From NCBI GenBank assembly GCA_017435255.1, contig JAFSFI010000004.1, positions 1 through 64,000 on the forward strand: a DNA stretch of 64,000 bases, in the 5' to 3' direction. The DNA comes from Bacilli bacterium. Lineage in GTDB: Bacteria; Bacillota_I; Bacilli_A; RF39; UBA660. Position 1 is the stretch's first letter; every line of letters starts with the position of its first letter. The notes beneath the pieces are model-generated. The model worked only from the letters and a program-made list of their open reading frames with translations, had not been told where the DNA came from and made no database searches. Shown here piece after piece: positions 52,220-62,260 of the stretch. The position numbers and the translations under genes are program-made.

Positions 52220-53810
52220 ATACATACGTATAAACCTTATCTAATATAATAAAGTCTAAGTATACTGCATCCGCATTTTTCACGTTACTCTTAACTTCAT
52301 AATATTTATAATCCTTAACAATAGATGGTGTAATATCTTGAATATTAAATTTTTGATTGTACTCTTTTTCACCTATTATATATCTAAGATGTGCAGCACT
52401 AGATATTAATTTATTTTGTAAATTAGAATTGTTTATAGAACTATCAACATTTATATTCAATTTTAATTTCATTATTGTTACATCATATTTTGTATTAATA
52501 GACGGAACAATATAGTCATTAAAAGTATAACACTCTTCTATACATTGCTTATAAGAATAAGTATATCTATTATTAACATCAAAAGATTCTATTACAATAC
52601 TTGTATTTTTTAAAATGCTTTCGTTAAATGTTAGTTCTTCTCCAATTTTTACTGTCTTCATATTTTTGGTTTTTTCAAACGTCTTGGGGTCTAGTCTTAT
52701 TCTGTCTACATTATAAACTCTTTCATTACCATTCATCTTATAACTGCCAGCATATTCCATGACCTTTTTCTTATCTTTATCTGCTTTATTTATTTTAAAT
52801 ATAATAATAAATGTCTTTTCTTCGTTATTAGCTATACTCATTACGTTGCTAGTCATTCCCAAAGGAATAAAGTAATCTTTTTCTTTTACAGTAGCGCTAT
52901 ATATTTCATCGCCTATTTTTAAAGTGAATGTTTTCAAACTTATTGATCTATCATCACCTGAAGCATTTTTAATTTTAACTCTAGCAATTGTATAACTATA
53001 TTTATTCTTAGTAATGTCATTGCCAAAAAAATCTGTATCATATTGATAACTATCTATAACATTCATTTCTAGTCCATTTGATTTAAATACTTTATTTTCT
53101 TTATAAATGATATTTTTAGTATATATGGTATTATGAATTACTACTCCACCAATTATAAGAATTATTCCAGTTAAAACCATTACTAATATCTTGTTTTCTT
53201 TTAAAATATATTTAATGAATCTTTTTCTTCTTCTAAATCTTGCTTTAACATCATCCGAATCAATATCTACACCTAATTCAAACTCTTCATTATCTTTATC
53301 ATCTATTTGTAATTCCATTAAATCTCTTTGAAAATTAAATTTTTTAATATTAAATCCAACCGTTCTTACCAATGATACTAAAAGAAGAGGTATTTGTACT
53401 AAAAATAAAACTAACAATATGTCTCTAGTAATATTTAGCATTAAAACATCGGTTTTATTAAAAGATATGTTTTCAAACTGCATATTAACAAAGACTAAAC
53501 CAACAATTAAAACTATATAATATATAATATTAATCAAATAATATTTAACTGGCTTATCCTTTTTATACATTAACCAAAATATAATAGCGCTTATTGCTAT
53601 TACAAAAAATATACTTAAATATAATAAAATCCCTATATAGTCATTGAATAAACCATCTAATACACTGTAACTACCAGAAGATAGATACTCATTAAAGAAA
53701 TTTAACAAATTATTAGTCTTATACATAATAAAAACTAAAAGCACAGTTAATATTAAATGAATTAATTTAAAATATTTAATCAAAAATGCATATGGCTTCC
53801 TTAATATCAT
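52206..53810 (-). CDS. membrane protein with C-terminal DUF4352-like domains
   Basis: 534 residues. Four membrane helices in the first 170 residues, a charged cytoplasmic loop (about 175-203), a fifth helix (about 209-228), and a large outside part with beta-rich segments like DUF4352 (SYTIARVKIKNASGDDRSISLKTFTLKIGDEIYSATV, later TIMKLKLNINVDSS). Related in layout to stress or cell-envelope proteins; specific role unknown. Confidence 0.65.
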   Translation of the reverse strand: MILRKPYAFLIKYFKLIHLILTVLLVFIMYKTNNLLNFFNEYLSSGSYSVLDGLFNDYIGILLYLSIFFVIAISAIIFWLMYKKDKPVKYYLINIIYYIVLIVGLVFVNMQFENISFNKTDVLMLNITRDILLVLFLVQIPLLLVSLVRTVGFNIKKFNFQRDLMELQIDDKDNEEFELGVDIDSDDVKARFRRRKRFIKYILKENKILVMVLTGIILIIGGVVIHNTIYTKNIIYKENKVFKSNGLEMNVIDSYQYDTDFFGNDITKNKYSYTIARVKIKNASGDDRSISLKTFTLKIGDEIYSATVKEKDYFIPLGMTSNVMSIANNEEKTFIIIFKINKADKDKKKVMEYAGSYKMNGNERVYNVDRIRLDPKTFEKTKNMKTVKIGEELTFNESILKNTSIVIESFDVNNRYTYSYKQCIEECYTFNDYIVPSINTKYDVTIMKLKLNINVDSSINNSNLQNKLISSAAHLRYIIGEKEYNQKFNIQDITPSIVKDYKYYEVKSNVKNADAVYLDFIILDKVYTYVLKGA

Positions 53811-53852
53811 ATCCTTATCCTCCTATTATTTAGTATACATTATTTTTGAATT

Positions 53853-53881
53853 AAAAAAAAGAATATTTATATTAATATTCT
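53853..53881 (-). terminator. terminator of the triple-LysM gene
   Basis: 8-bp AGAATATT..AATATTCT stem (53860-53867 with 53874-53881) with eight T on the minus strand. Confidence 0.7.
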
Positions 53882-53882
53882 T

Positions 53883-54332
53883 CTAAATATTATTATTCTT
53901 TCCTACAATTAATTGCCCTGGTGCTAAATAAATATTTTTATTATATTTTTCTAAATCACTCAAGTTTGTATTCATTCTATTAATTATGCTATTTAAAGTG
54001 TCCCCATCCTGGGTTATATATAATTTTGTATTTTCTTTAGGTACTATTATAATTTGATTAGGATAAATATAATCGTATAGTTTAAGTCCATTTATTTCAG
54101 CCAATATTACCGGATTTATATTATATCTTTGAGAAATACTAAATAGACTATCACCTTTATTTACTACATAATCAATAAAAAGGCTATCATCTACTGAAGG
54201 AATAATTAAATTTGTTCCTGGAACCAAAAAATAAGTATTTAAATTGTTCGCTTTTATAATATCTATTGTTGAAACATTAAAACGTCTAGCAATACTATCT
54301 AATGTATCATTTTCTTTTACAATATAATTCAT
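53883..54332 (-). CDS. triple LysM protein
   Basis: 149 residues made of three LysM domains: YIVKENDTLDSIARRFNVS (about 3-46), YVVNKGDSLFSISQRYNIN (about 53-97) and LYITQDGDTLNSIINRMNTN (about 102-145). No signal peptide, so it may act inside the mother cell, as spore coat LysM proteins do, or be exported another way. Binds peptidoglycan or chitin-like glycans. Confidence 0.88.
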   Translation of the reverse strand: MNYIVKENDTLDSIARRFNVSTIDIIKANNLNTYFLVPGTNLIIPSVDDSLFIDYVVNKGDSLFSISQRYNINPVILAEINGLKLYDYIYPNQIIIVPKENTKLYITQDGDTLNSIINRMNTNLSDLEKYNKNIYLAPGQLIVGKNNNI

Positions 54333-54365
54333 AATGCCCTCCTATCAAATTATATGAAAAAGAAA

Positions 54366-54394
54366 AAGAAAAGTGCCTATTTAAAATAGACACT
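54366..54394 (-). terminator. terminator of the anchored 405-residue protein gene
   Basis: 9-bp AGTGTCTAT..ATAGGCACT stem with one G-U pair and T-rich tail; overlaps the gene stop. Confidence 0.6.
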
Positions 54395-55594
54395 ATAAAT
54401 ATTATTATAATTATATTGAAATTCTTTGTTAACTAAAATTTTCTTTAACCCATTATCATCATATCTATATAATGTATCATCATCAATGAAATATATACAA
54501 TCATTAACAACAACAACTTCTTTAAAATCATTATACGCAAACAAAAAAATGGGTTTATTTAGGTTTTTCTTATATACCTTATAAAATTCATTATTACTAT
54601 TATAGTAATAATAGAATTTATCTGTTTCAAAAGCTTCAACATAATTTTCCTTGATCGGATAGTTATTCTTAAATTTTAACGTTTGATTTGAAAAATCATA
54701 TATATTTCTCTTATGCCATTCGCCATCATAATATTGTGCATTAATGTTTTTATTACCAATAATTTTATAACTTACTTCTTTGGGATTTATTTCATATTGA
54801 ATCAAATTACTTTTATCGAATATATATAATTTATCTTTAACTACCCCATTAATATATATATTAGTAGATAGTTTTTCTTCTATTTCTAATTCTTTAGTTG
54901 TTTCTTCTTCTATATCTATTATTAATAATCTAGAATACTCTGGTTTTTTATCATATTTCGGTATTACATAATATTTATCAATTAAAACCCCCAATTCATT
55001 TTCATAAATATCATAATCCGCAAAATTAATTTTATAATAATCTTCACTAGTTACTTTTATTAAAGATGAATATTCATATACTAAGATATTTTCGTTATCA
55101 TATATATGATCATTATAAATAGTATTTCTACTACCAGTTATTGTCTTTTCACTAAGATTATATTTATCTTCATCAAATTTATCAATTGATTCCACAAAAT
55201 CTTTTAAATTATATTTATCTTTTACTTCTGTATATGAATATTGTTTTTTACCTACATTACAAATTATTTCAGGATCATTATTATTTTTTATGTAAACAGG
55301 AGATATGCATGTTAAGTCTTCTTCTTCATATAATCTTATATTATCAATTACTTTTTTTTGTTTATTAAATGTATTATCTTTATCGAATACAAATTTAATT
55401 TTATTTATTGTTACTTCAAAATAATAGTAATCTGATTGCTTATCTTTATAATATTCTTCATGGATTAATACTTTTTTATCAGAAATTTTTAATGAATAAT
55501 CTATGTTATGACTTTTCTTCAATAAAGTTATACCTATTTGAAAAGTAAAAAACAAAATAGCTAATACTAAAATGAAATTAAATATCTTCTTCAT
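54377..55594 (-). CDS. membrane-anchored protein of unknown function
   Basis: 405 residues. One N-terminal membrane helix (about 4-24, KKIFNFILVLAILFFTFQIGITLL) and an outside part of repeated short strand blocks (KLYIFDKSNLIQYEI, DKFYYYYNSNNEFYKVYK, CIYFIDDDTLYRYDDNG) that suggest a beta-propeller. Not recognised. Promoter at 55610-55639 overlaps the terminator of the next gene upstream. Confidence 0.6.
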   Translation of the reverse strand: MKKIFNFILVLAILFFTFQIGITLLKKSHNIDYSLKISDKKVLIHEEYYKDKQSDYYYFEVTINKIKFVFDKDNTFNKQKKVIDNIRLYEEEDLTCISPVYIKNNNDPEIICNVGKKQYSYTEVKDKYNLKDFVESIDKFDEDKYNLSEKTITGSRNTIYNDHIYDNENILVYEYSSLIKVTSEDYYKINFADYDIYENELGVLIDKYYVIPKYDKKPEYSRLLIIDIEEETTKELEIEEKLSTNIYINGVVKDKLYIFDKSNLIQYEINPKEVSYKIIGNKNINAQYYDGEWHKRNIYDFSNQTLKFKNNYPIKENYVEAFETDKFYYYYNSNNEFYKVYKKNLNKPIFLFAYNDFKEVVVVNDCIYFIDDDTLYRYDDNGLKKILVNKEFQYNYNNIYSVYFK

Positions 55595-55609
55595 ATTATC
55601 ACCATTATT

Positions 55610-55639
55610 AGTATATCAAAAAAGCAGTTGTTTTAACAA
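55610..55639 (-). promoter_or_regulatory. promoter nested in the preceding terminator
   Basis: TTGTTA (55634-55639), 18-base spacer, TATACT (55610-55615), then GGTGA six bases later. The -35 lies inside the hairpin that ends the PH-like gene. Confidence 0.5.
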
Positions 55640-55647
55640 CTACTTTC
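55618..55647 (-). terminator. terminator of the PH-like gene
   Basis: Minus-strand AAGTAGTTG..CAACTGCTT stem with T run; includes the TAG stop of the gene. Confidence 0.7.
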
Positions 55648-56092
55648 TTTTTTTAACATTTTCATGATCTGGATACAACTTTTTTGCTTCCATCATATAA
55701 GATGTTATCTCAGTTTCGATTTCATCTAATGCACCTTTATCAATATTAGACAATGTAATAAATTCTTTTACTGTGTCAATATAGATTTTTCCCCAAAACA
55801 TACTAGCCATTACTTTTAAATCGTTAAACATTTCTGGTGTAACTGAGTTCAAGAAATAACCAAACACAAGTCTTTTTCTTCCAATTAAAATACGTTTATT
55901 TGTTAACGCGATTACTGCTGTAGAAAACACATCAAGAGAACTAACACTTTTTTGCGCTGTAAAAGCATAAATCACATGTTCATCAGGATTAAGATGCCTT
56001 TCAACTACTTTAGAGTTAGCTTTTAACCTCCAAGCAACGGTCATGGGATACTTACTTTTAAATTCTTTTACTTTTTTATAAACTTCACTCAT
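55640..56092 (-). CDS. bacterial PH-like domain protein
   Basis: 150 residues. ERHLNPDEHVIYAFTAQKS, VIALTNKRILIGRKRLVFGYFL and IDTVKEFITL follow the strand order of the bacterial PH domain (L..dE.v.....vaLTnkRl...). No membrane helix. Role unknown; it follows the thioredoxin-like gene by 4 bases. Confidence 0.75.
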   Translation of the reverse strand: MSEVYKKVKEFKSKYPMTVAWRLKANSKVVERHLNPDEHVIYAFTAQKSVSSLDVFSTAVIALTNKRILIGRKRLVFGYFLNSVTPEMFNDLKVMASMFWGKIYIDTVKEFITLSNIDKGALDEIETEITSYMMEAKKLYPDHENVKKRK

Positions 56093-56096
56093 AAAA

Positions 56097-56666
56097 CTAC
56101 TCCTTTACTGTAGTGTATTTTTGTAACATTTCAACTAATGATTGTAAATCAATATTGCCAAGTTGCATATCTAGAAGTTTTCCATTTTGTACTATAAGTA
56201 TTGTTGGAGTTCTTACGCCATCAACACCATATAGAGATTCTTGAACAGAACCATATAATTTATATACTTCATCCATCTCAGTACTAGTAACATTATTTGT
56301 ATTTAAGTAATTAACTTCAAAACTGTACTTACTTACAAGCTCCTTCATTATTGGTTCTTGTTGTGCACAATAACCACAGCTAGGGCTAGCAATATAAATA
56401 AGAGCTACATCTTCACTAGCTAAAACTTCTCTATATTCTTTAATTGTAATATTCGTAAGTTCTGCTTTTTTATTATTACTACAAGTTCCACAATTTTTAA
56501 GTTCAGGAACAACAAAAGCCAAACCAAATACAATTATTAAAGATAAAACAATAATCACAACATTTTTTAATTTATCAATATTAATATTATTATGTTTTTT
56601 AGTTGTTTCCTTTACTTCTGTTACTTTTACTTTCTTTTTACTATTTTTTAACTCTTTCTTTTCCAC
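56097..56666 (-). CDS. membrane-anchored thioredoxin-like protein
   Basis: 189 residues from a GTG at 56666 with GGAGGT upstream. A basic N-terminal region, one membrane helix (about 31-51), a CGTC pair, then a thioredoxin fold with IASPSCGYCAQQEPIM (CxxC-type CGYC) and TPTILIVQNGK (cis-Pro). Likely a thiol oxidoreductase outside the membrane, perhaps for disulfides of exported proteins. Confidence 0.88.
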   Translation of the reverse strand: MEKKELKNSKKKVKVTEVKETTKKHNNINIDKLKNVVIIVLSLIIVFGLAFVVPELKNCGTCSNNKKAELTNITIKEYREVLASEDVALIYIASPSCGYCAQQEPIMKELVSKYSFEVNYLNTNNVTSTEMDEVYKLYGSVQESLYGVDGVRTPTILIVQNGKLLDMQLGNIDLQSLVEMLQKYTTVKE

Positions 56667-56738
56667 AAAAAAACCTCCTCGTTAGCATCATTATAACACA
56701 CTTAATCAGTTCATACTATTATTTTTGTTAAACAAACT

Positions 56739-56765
56739 AAAAAACCTCAGTTTTTAAAACTGAGG
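56739..56765 (-). terminator. type IV secretion-like operon terminator
   Basis: 9-bp CCTCAGTTT..AAACTGAGG stem (56745-56753 with 56757-56765) with six T on the minus strand, just after virD4. Confidence 0.85.
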
Positions 56766-56773
56766 ATTATTTA

Positions 56774-59086
56774 TTAATCATCAAAGAAGTCATCAAAGAA
56801 TTTATTGTCATCAACTTCGTCATCTAAGCTAATAGTAGGAAGCTCTGCTGTTTGGTTAATAACAGGTTGCGAATTCTCAGCAACTACTGGATTTGCCTCT
56901 TCTACTACAACAGGATCTTCAACTGCAGGAACACTTTGTAAATTTTCAAGTGTAGGCTTAGGTTCTGGGACTATATTATTTACAACAGGACCAGCACCAT
57001 AAACAGCCGGTGATTGCTCTTTGATTGGTTCAATTGTAGGTTTTGATTCCACAGGCTTATTAACTTCAACCGGTTTATTAACTTCAGCTGGCTTATTAAT
57101 TTCCGCCGCTTGAGCTCTTTTCTCTTCTGCTTCAATCTCTGCTATTTTAGCATCTATCTTCTTAATTAAGTCATCCATATTGATATCTGGTGTAGCATTT
57201 TGTTTAGGTGGCATATTAGGGTTAGGTCCAAAACTGCCAAAATTATTTGAAGGACCAGACATACCACCAAAGTTATTTGGATTATTAGGCATACCACCAA
57301 AATTTCCCATTGGAGGCATTCCATTCATCATTCCACCACCATTATTTGGTCCCCCACCATTTGCCATCATCTCTTTAATTTTCTCTTGTCTTTTTTCTTT
57401 AACAAATTCTCTTACATCAAATACAGCAACCGGTCTTTTTTCTCTTTCAGGATAATCAATCGTACCATATTTTTTACCCCAATCAATCTTAAAATCAGGA
57501 GTAAAAGATGTTTTAAATGGTTGCATACGCATTCTTAATACTATTTGATCAAACTGTTTCATTCTTTGCAAGTCACTTACCGTAACTAGTGGTGTTGATG
57601 CTGTTTTATCATCTTTTTTAGATTTTACTTCCCCACATAATTTACTAATTTCTTCCAAAGCGGCAAGCTCTGTTGAAATCAAGTAAATTAAGTTACCACA
57701 GTTACCTTTAATTGTTTCAGCATTTTCCGCACCATAAACTTGCTTTAATTGTGCAAAGTTTTGAATAATCATTGTAAAACGAACTTGTCTTGAACGAGCT
57801 GCAGTAATCATTGTAGTTACATCTTTTAAAGGCGGCATGTTAGCAAACTCGTCCAATAAGAAGTTTGTCCTACATGGTAATTTACCACCATGAGATTGAG
57901 CAACATCAATTAATGTTTCATAACATTGCTTAACAAATATTGTAGCAAGTGAGTGATAAGTTTTCTTTTCATCTTGAATAATTATAAATACTGCTGTTTT
58001 TTCCTTACCAATTGATTCTAATTCAAAATCACTATAAGATAACATCTCAGATAAATTTTCACGTGATGAGAATAACTTAATCTTTTGTTTAAATACCGCG
58101 ATGATACTTCCCTTTGTCTCACTAGGAGCCATAATAGTACCTGAAGCATTAATATATGCTGCACTATTAGGATCTTTCATATTGAAATATTCTTTTACAT
58201 AAGTGGAAGCACCACATTTATCTTCACCTACAGTAGTTGTTAAACTAATACTATTAATATTAATCTTATCCTCGGTAGTATCTTCAAACATACCTAATGC
58301 AAGACCTGAGAAGTAGTCTGCTGAGGTTTTTTCCCAGAACGGATCAGCATTACCACTATTTTCTTCATATAGAATATTTAAAGCTAAGTCGTCAAGCAAC
58401 TCAATTGATTTATCTTGGTTACCATTTTTATATAAACGATAAGGTAATGTTAAAGGATTCCATGCATTTCCTTTTTGAGGATTACGGAAATTAAGTAAAA
58501 TAATATTATATCCTTTATCCTTTAACATAGCTCCTGTTTTTTCATACAACTCACCCTTAGGGTCTGTACATATAATTGATTCACCTTTTTTAGCTAAAAC
58601 TTTAATAGTAGGTAAAATAGTACTAACAGTTTTACCTGAACCAGTAGCACCAATTACTAAGTTATGGTACTCACCATCGTCTACCCATAACTCTCCATTT
58701 TTACTGATTAAAGGAATACCAGCATGCTCTGCATTTTCATCAGACGGATGCACACAATGAAGAACTTTTTTCATTTCTTTTTCTTTAGCCCATCTACTAT
58801 AACCTTTGTCTTTCTTATTCATAGTGAAACCAACACCTTCTTCTCTTTCAAAGAAGTATGATGATACACTCAAGAATAATGCACCTAACGCTACTAAATA
58901 AAATACAAGTGTAGTAAAAATATATTCTGAAGAAAAAGCAGGAAAAGGATTAAATCCAGCTAATCTTCCTTCACTTGCTAACATAGGTAAATTAACTACC
59001 CCTAGCGCTACAACATATAAAAGAAAAATTGCAAATAATATAAATATTAATACATCTTGAGGCTCAGCTCTAAATCTAAGTTTCAT
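56774..59086 (-). CDS. VirD4/TraG-type coupling ATPase
   Basis: 770 residues. Two N-terminal membrane helices (about 12-34 and 54-76), Walker A GATGSGKT (146-153) and Walker B NFLLDEFANMP (about 408-418), with TTMITAARSRQVRFTMIIQNFAQL. After about 570 comes a Gly/Asn/Met-Pro tract, then a Pro/Val/Glu tail (NKPAEVNKPVEVNKPVE). Brings DNA or protein substrates to a type IV secretion channel. The long low-complexity tail is unusual. Confidence 0.93.
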   Translation of the reverse strand: MKLRFRAEPQDVLIFILFAIFLLYVVALGVVNLPMLASEGRLAGFNPFPAFSSEYIFTTLVFYLVALGALFLSVSSYFFEREEGVGFTMNKKDKGYSRWAKEKEMKKVLHCVHPSDENAEHAGIPLISKNGELWVDDGEYHNLVIGATGSGKTVSTILPTIKVLAKKGESIICTDPKGELYEKTGAMLKDKGYNIILLNFRNPQKGNAWNPLTLPYRLYKNGNQDKSIELLDDLALNILYEENSGNADPFWEKTSADYFSGLALGMFEDTTEDKININSISLTTTVGEDKCGASTYVKEYFNMKDPNSAAYINASGTIMAPSETKGSIIAVFKQKIKLFSSRENLSEMLSYSDFELESIGKEKTAVFIIIQDEKKTYHSLATIFVKQCYETLIDVAQSHGGKLPCRTNFLLDEFANMPPLKDVTTMITAARSRQVRFTMIIQNFAQLKQVYGAENAETIKGNCGNLIYLISTELAALEEISKLCGEVKSKKDDKTASTPLVTVSDLQRMKQFDQIVLRMRMQPFKTSFTPDFKIDWGKKYGTIDYPEREKRPVAVFDVREFVKEKRQEKIKEMMANGGGPNNGGGMMNGMPPMGNFGGMPNNPNNFGGMSGPSNNFGSFGPNPNMPPKQNATPDINMDDLIKKIDAKIAEIEAEEKRAQAAEINKPAEVNKPVEVNKPVESKPTIEPIKEQSPAVYGAGPVVNNIVPEPKPTLENLQSVPAVEDPVVVEEANPVVAENSQPVINQTAELPTISLDDEVDDNKFFDDFFDD

Positions 59087-59130
59087 TCTATTCCTTCTTT
59101 CAACAATTTCTAAAAATATTTTACAATAAT

Positions 59131-59625
59131 TTATTCAAAAATACTAGAGTTTTCATTATATAAACCTATATTAACTGTATATAAAAGTACAGCCTTTGAC
59201 ATAAATGTATATTTATTATCAAATTGATCAATTACAACATAATGTGTAGTACTACCTTTCTTTTGTACATCATATTTCATTATATCAGCAAACCTTAAAT
59301 CATTAATATTATTTGAAATATAATTTTTAAAATCATTATATGTAGGATATTCCTTCTTAGTTTCATTATCCAATAAAGAATAAGCCTCTTCAGTATGATT
59401 TAATAGCTTATCTTTAAAATCAACAAAATATCTGCGAATAATTATCTCATTTGTTACATTAGCCAATTGAAATTCATTATATTCATACTTTTCTTTTATT
59501 ACTACATCGCTGGAAAAATTTTTTTCTTCTTCAAAGAAATAACTTTTTGCAAAAAGAGCCAAAACACCAACACCCACAAAAATTACAAAACAAATTATAA
59601 TTTGTTTAATAGTTTTAGACTGCAT
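59131..59625 (-). CDS. VirB8/NTF2-like membrane protein, second of a pair
   Basis: About 164 residues from ATG 59625 with AGGTGA 8 bases upstream. One membrane helix (about 9-29), then a domain with RRYFVDFKDKLLNHTEEAYSLLDNETKKEYPTYNDFKNYI that looks NTF2-like, as in VirB8/TcpC proteins of conjugation systems. Probably part of the secretion channel; fold assignment is tentative. Confidence 0.6.
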   Translation of the reverse strand: MQSKTIKQIIICFVIFVGVGVLALFAKSYFFEEEKNFSSDVVIKEKYEYNEFQLANVTNEIIIRRYFVDFKDKLLNHTEEAYSLLDNETKKEYPTYNDFKNYISNNINDLRFADIMKYDVQKKGSTTHYVVIDQFDNKYTFMSKAVLLYTVNIGLYNENSSIFE

Positions 59626-60118
59626 CAAAATATTCACCTACCTCACTTAAGATAACCGAATATGTATTGTTTTCCACATCTAATTTAACAATTAAACCAT
59701 ATTCTAATTCCATAATCGAATCATCATATAATTCTTCTGTAAATAACTCTTGAACCAAGCGCCCTCTAACATAATATTTATTTTTTTCTTCTTTGTCCTC
59801 TAACATCGCACCCGATACAAAAGAATAATGTCCATTTAAATATATATTAACATCTAAAACGTTATCTATTGTTATATCGTTTTCTTTTTTATATTTATCA
59901 TCTATAACATTATACAACGCTTCTTCATCTTGCGCTACAATTAATCCAATGTATTTATTAACACAGTTTTCAACAGTAAAAAACATAATGGGATTATCAA
60001 CATATTTAACAGTAGTTTTTTCATCTTTAACATTCATAGAGTAAATAAATACTCCAGCAACTATTAATAATGAAACAAACAAGCTCAATATAAATATTTT
60101 AAAGGATGTGTTTTCCAT
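59615..60118 (-). CDS. VirB8/NTF2-like membrane protein, first of a pair
   Basis: 167 residues. One membrane helix (about 8-27), then FTVENCVNKYIGLIVAQDEEALYNVIDDKYKKENDI with the same NTF2-like layout as the next gene, which it overlaps by 11 bases. Tentative channel component. The pair may be an old duplication. Confidence 0.6.
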   Translation of the reverse strand: MENTSFKIFILSLFVSLLIVAGVFIYSMNVKDEKTTVKYVDNPIMFFTVENCVNKYIGLIVAQDEEALYNVIDDKYKKENDITIDNVLDVNIYLNGHYSFVSGAMLEDKEEKNKYYVRGRLVQELFTEELYDDSIMELEYGLIVKLDVENNTYSVILSEVGEYFDAV

Positions 60119-60136
60119 AATATCACCTTTTTACTC

Positions 60137-62230
60137 TTACCAACTATTTGTATCATAATATTTTATCTTACTACAAGTCCAACTAATCGGATCATACTTA
60201 TAATCTCCTGTAGTAAATAACTCATACTCTTCAGCACGTCTTATCTTTAAGCCACATTCATTATCCGCATTTGCAGAAGAATAGAATGTTTTAATATAAT
60301 TCCAGTATCCTTCAGAACCACCTTCTGCATAAGCTTTTATTGCTGGGGATATTTCGTCGCCACCGGTATTATATGCTAAACTTAATATTGCTACTTCTTG
60401 ATTTTTAGTTAAAACAACATTGTGTGTAGCCTTAGCTCTTACTAAAATTTCTGTATCAGCAGCGTATATTCTGTTAAATAATTTTTTAACAGTATCCTTA
60501 GGTATTCTAATCCCTTCTTCCACAGGACCGTTATATATCTCTGGATAATCAATATTTCTAGTTCCATCTGGATTTACTAATTGAATACCATAAGCTACAT
60601 CCAAGGAACCAGTATTCGTTTTATAAACTATATAATCATCACCATCTGATCTATTTGGATTAAAATCACAATCAGAGCACTCTATATTCATTATCCAAGT
60701 AAAGAAATCATTTCCACCACTTGGCCTAGGATTATTAGGATCTACATATAACAACGGGTCTACTTTATAATCTCTTGTACTTCCACCACTACGTATTTCA
60801 AAATGTAAATGAGGACCTGTTGAGTTTCCACTATGTCCAAGTTTTCCAATAACTTGCCCCTGTTCTACTACATCACCTGCAAAAACAGTTATTGTATCTT
60901 TATGCATATGAGCATACAAACTATAAGTACCATCTCCATGATCAATCATTACGTAATTACCATATCCACCACCATCTGTACATCCCAAATAACCTTCTCC
61001 ATATCTTGTTTGTGACTTGTTGTAAGGATATATAACAGTACCACTTTTAGTAGCTATTACATTATCTACATTTCTAACTCCGCCTATATCTATTGCACCA
61101 TGGCTTCCCTTATGTACTGCATCATTTCCGCCAAACCACGCAGTAATATTAGTACTACCAGGAATTCCTCTAGCAAATATCTTGCCATTTTCCAATGTTG
61201 TTTCTCTACTACCTATTGGCCACCAATAACCAGTATTAGTTATATAAGCAGCAAAATAATCCGCCCCGGCGCCTTCTAATAATAAACTTTGATAGTAAGA
61301 ATAAATTTCTGAAATTATTTCCTCTATTTTTTCATGATTTTCACTAGTATTGTGAATTCTATTTACCATATATTCATTATAATAGTCGAATATAAATTCC
61401 TCATCTATTAAATTCCAATAATAAACACTACCGCTATTATCATTATCAAATTCCCCTTCTTCTATAGAAAGAGAATAACTTTCTTCATCAACACCGGCAA
61501 CACAATTTCTATTTTCTTCATTAAAAAGGCTATCATTACTAGCTATTTTTCTAATGGTAGAAGAATCATCAGAACAATCTTTAGTTACCATAATTTGATA
61601 ACTCGCTAATTTATCAACCTGCCTTTTCATATTAGCTATATTTTTTACTGCTGTACCAGAATCTTCAATTCCTTCATTATCGTTGTATCCTATTAAAGTA
61701 GCTAATATTAAAACACCATCTATATCTGCTCTACCCTGATAATCCGAAATAGTACTTCCTATCTCTTTTCTTAAATCTTCATAAATATCAGTACCGTCAC
61801 CCATTCCACCAAATGAATCTTTACCAAATATTATTAAGCAAAATAATATTAATATTAGAAATGGTGCTAATGTGCTAATTAACAATATTGGTAAAACAGT
61901 TCTTTTAACAATAACTTTAGTTGCTTCAGTAGCGCCTGTAGCAACACTTGGTGCATTAGCAGCAGCATCAAGCGCTTCTCTACCTACACTACTATCAAGA
62001 ACTTTCTCAGTAGCAACCTCAGGAACACCATAAGCTTGTGCTCCCTTTTTAATTCCTTCCTTAAGAAGTTTCTTTTTTATTGCAGCTTTAGGATTACCTG
62101 CAAATTCTCTCATTGAATTTGCTTTATTATTTCCTTGATCAAAAGAAGGTGATGACATCTTAGCATGATTTTTCAATTCACCTTGTCTATTTTTCTTTGA
62201 ATTTTTAGGTTCATTTGAAATTTCAGCCAT
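60137..62230 (-). CDS. membrane-anchored M23 peptidase/lysozyme-like protein of the secretion operon
   Basis: 697 residues. Basic, disordered N-terminus (1-105), one membrane helix (about 111-136), helical region, M23 peptidase domain (about 355-500) with KGSHGAIDIGG (H377, D381), YAHMHKD (H441, H443) and TGPHLHFEIR (H474, H476), then a lysozyme-like end (about 510-690) with NIECSD, GSLDVAYGIQL and LTKNQEVAILSLAYNTGG as in GH24-type enzymes. Both cell-wall cutting activities in one protein, to open a path for the secretion channel. Confidence 0.88.
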   Translation of the reverse strand: MAEISNEPKNSKKNRQGELKNHAKMSSPSFDQGNNKANSMREFAGNPKAAIKKKLLKEGIKKGAQAYGVPEVATEKVLDSSVGREALDAAANAPSVATGATEATKVIVKRTVLPILLISTLAPFLILILFCLIIFGKDSFGGMGDGTDIYEDLRKEIGSTISDYQGRADIDGVLILATLIGYNDNEGIEDSGTAVKNIANMKRQVDKLASYQIMVTKDCSDDSSTIRKIASNDSLFNEENRNCVAGVDEESYSLSIEEGEFDNDNSGSVYYWNLIDEEFIFDYYNEYMVNRIHNTSENHEKIEEIISEIYSYYQSLLLEGAGADYFAAYITNTGYWWPIGSRETTLENGKIFARGIPGSTNITAWFGGNDAVHKGSHGAIDIGGVRNVDNVIATKSGTVIYPYNKSQTRYGEGYLGCTDGGGYGNYVMIDHGDGTYSLYAHMHKDTITVFAGDVVEQGQVIGKLGHSGNSTGPHLHFEIRSGGSTRDYKVDPLLYVDPNNPRPSGGNDFFTWIMNIECSDCDFNPNRSDGDDYIVYKTNTGSLDVAYGIQLVNPDGTRNIDYPEIYNGPVEEGIRIPKDTVKKLFNRIYAADTEILVRAKATHNVVLTKNQEVAILSLAYNTGGDEISPAIKAYAEGGSEGYWNYIKTFYSSANADNECGLKIRRAEEYELFTTGDYKYDPISWTCSKIKYYDTNSW

Positions 62231-62260
62231 TTTATCACCACCTACTTAATTAACTAATTA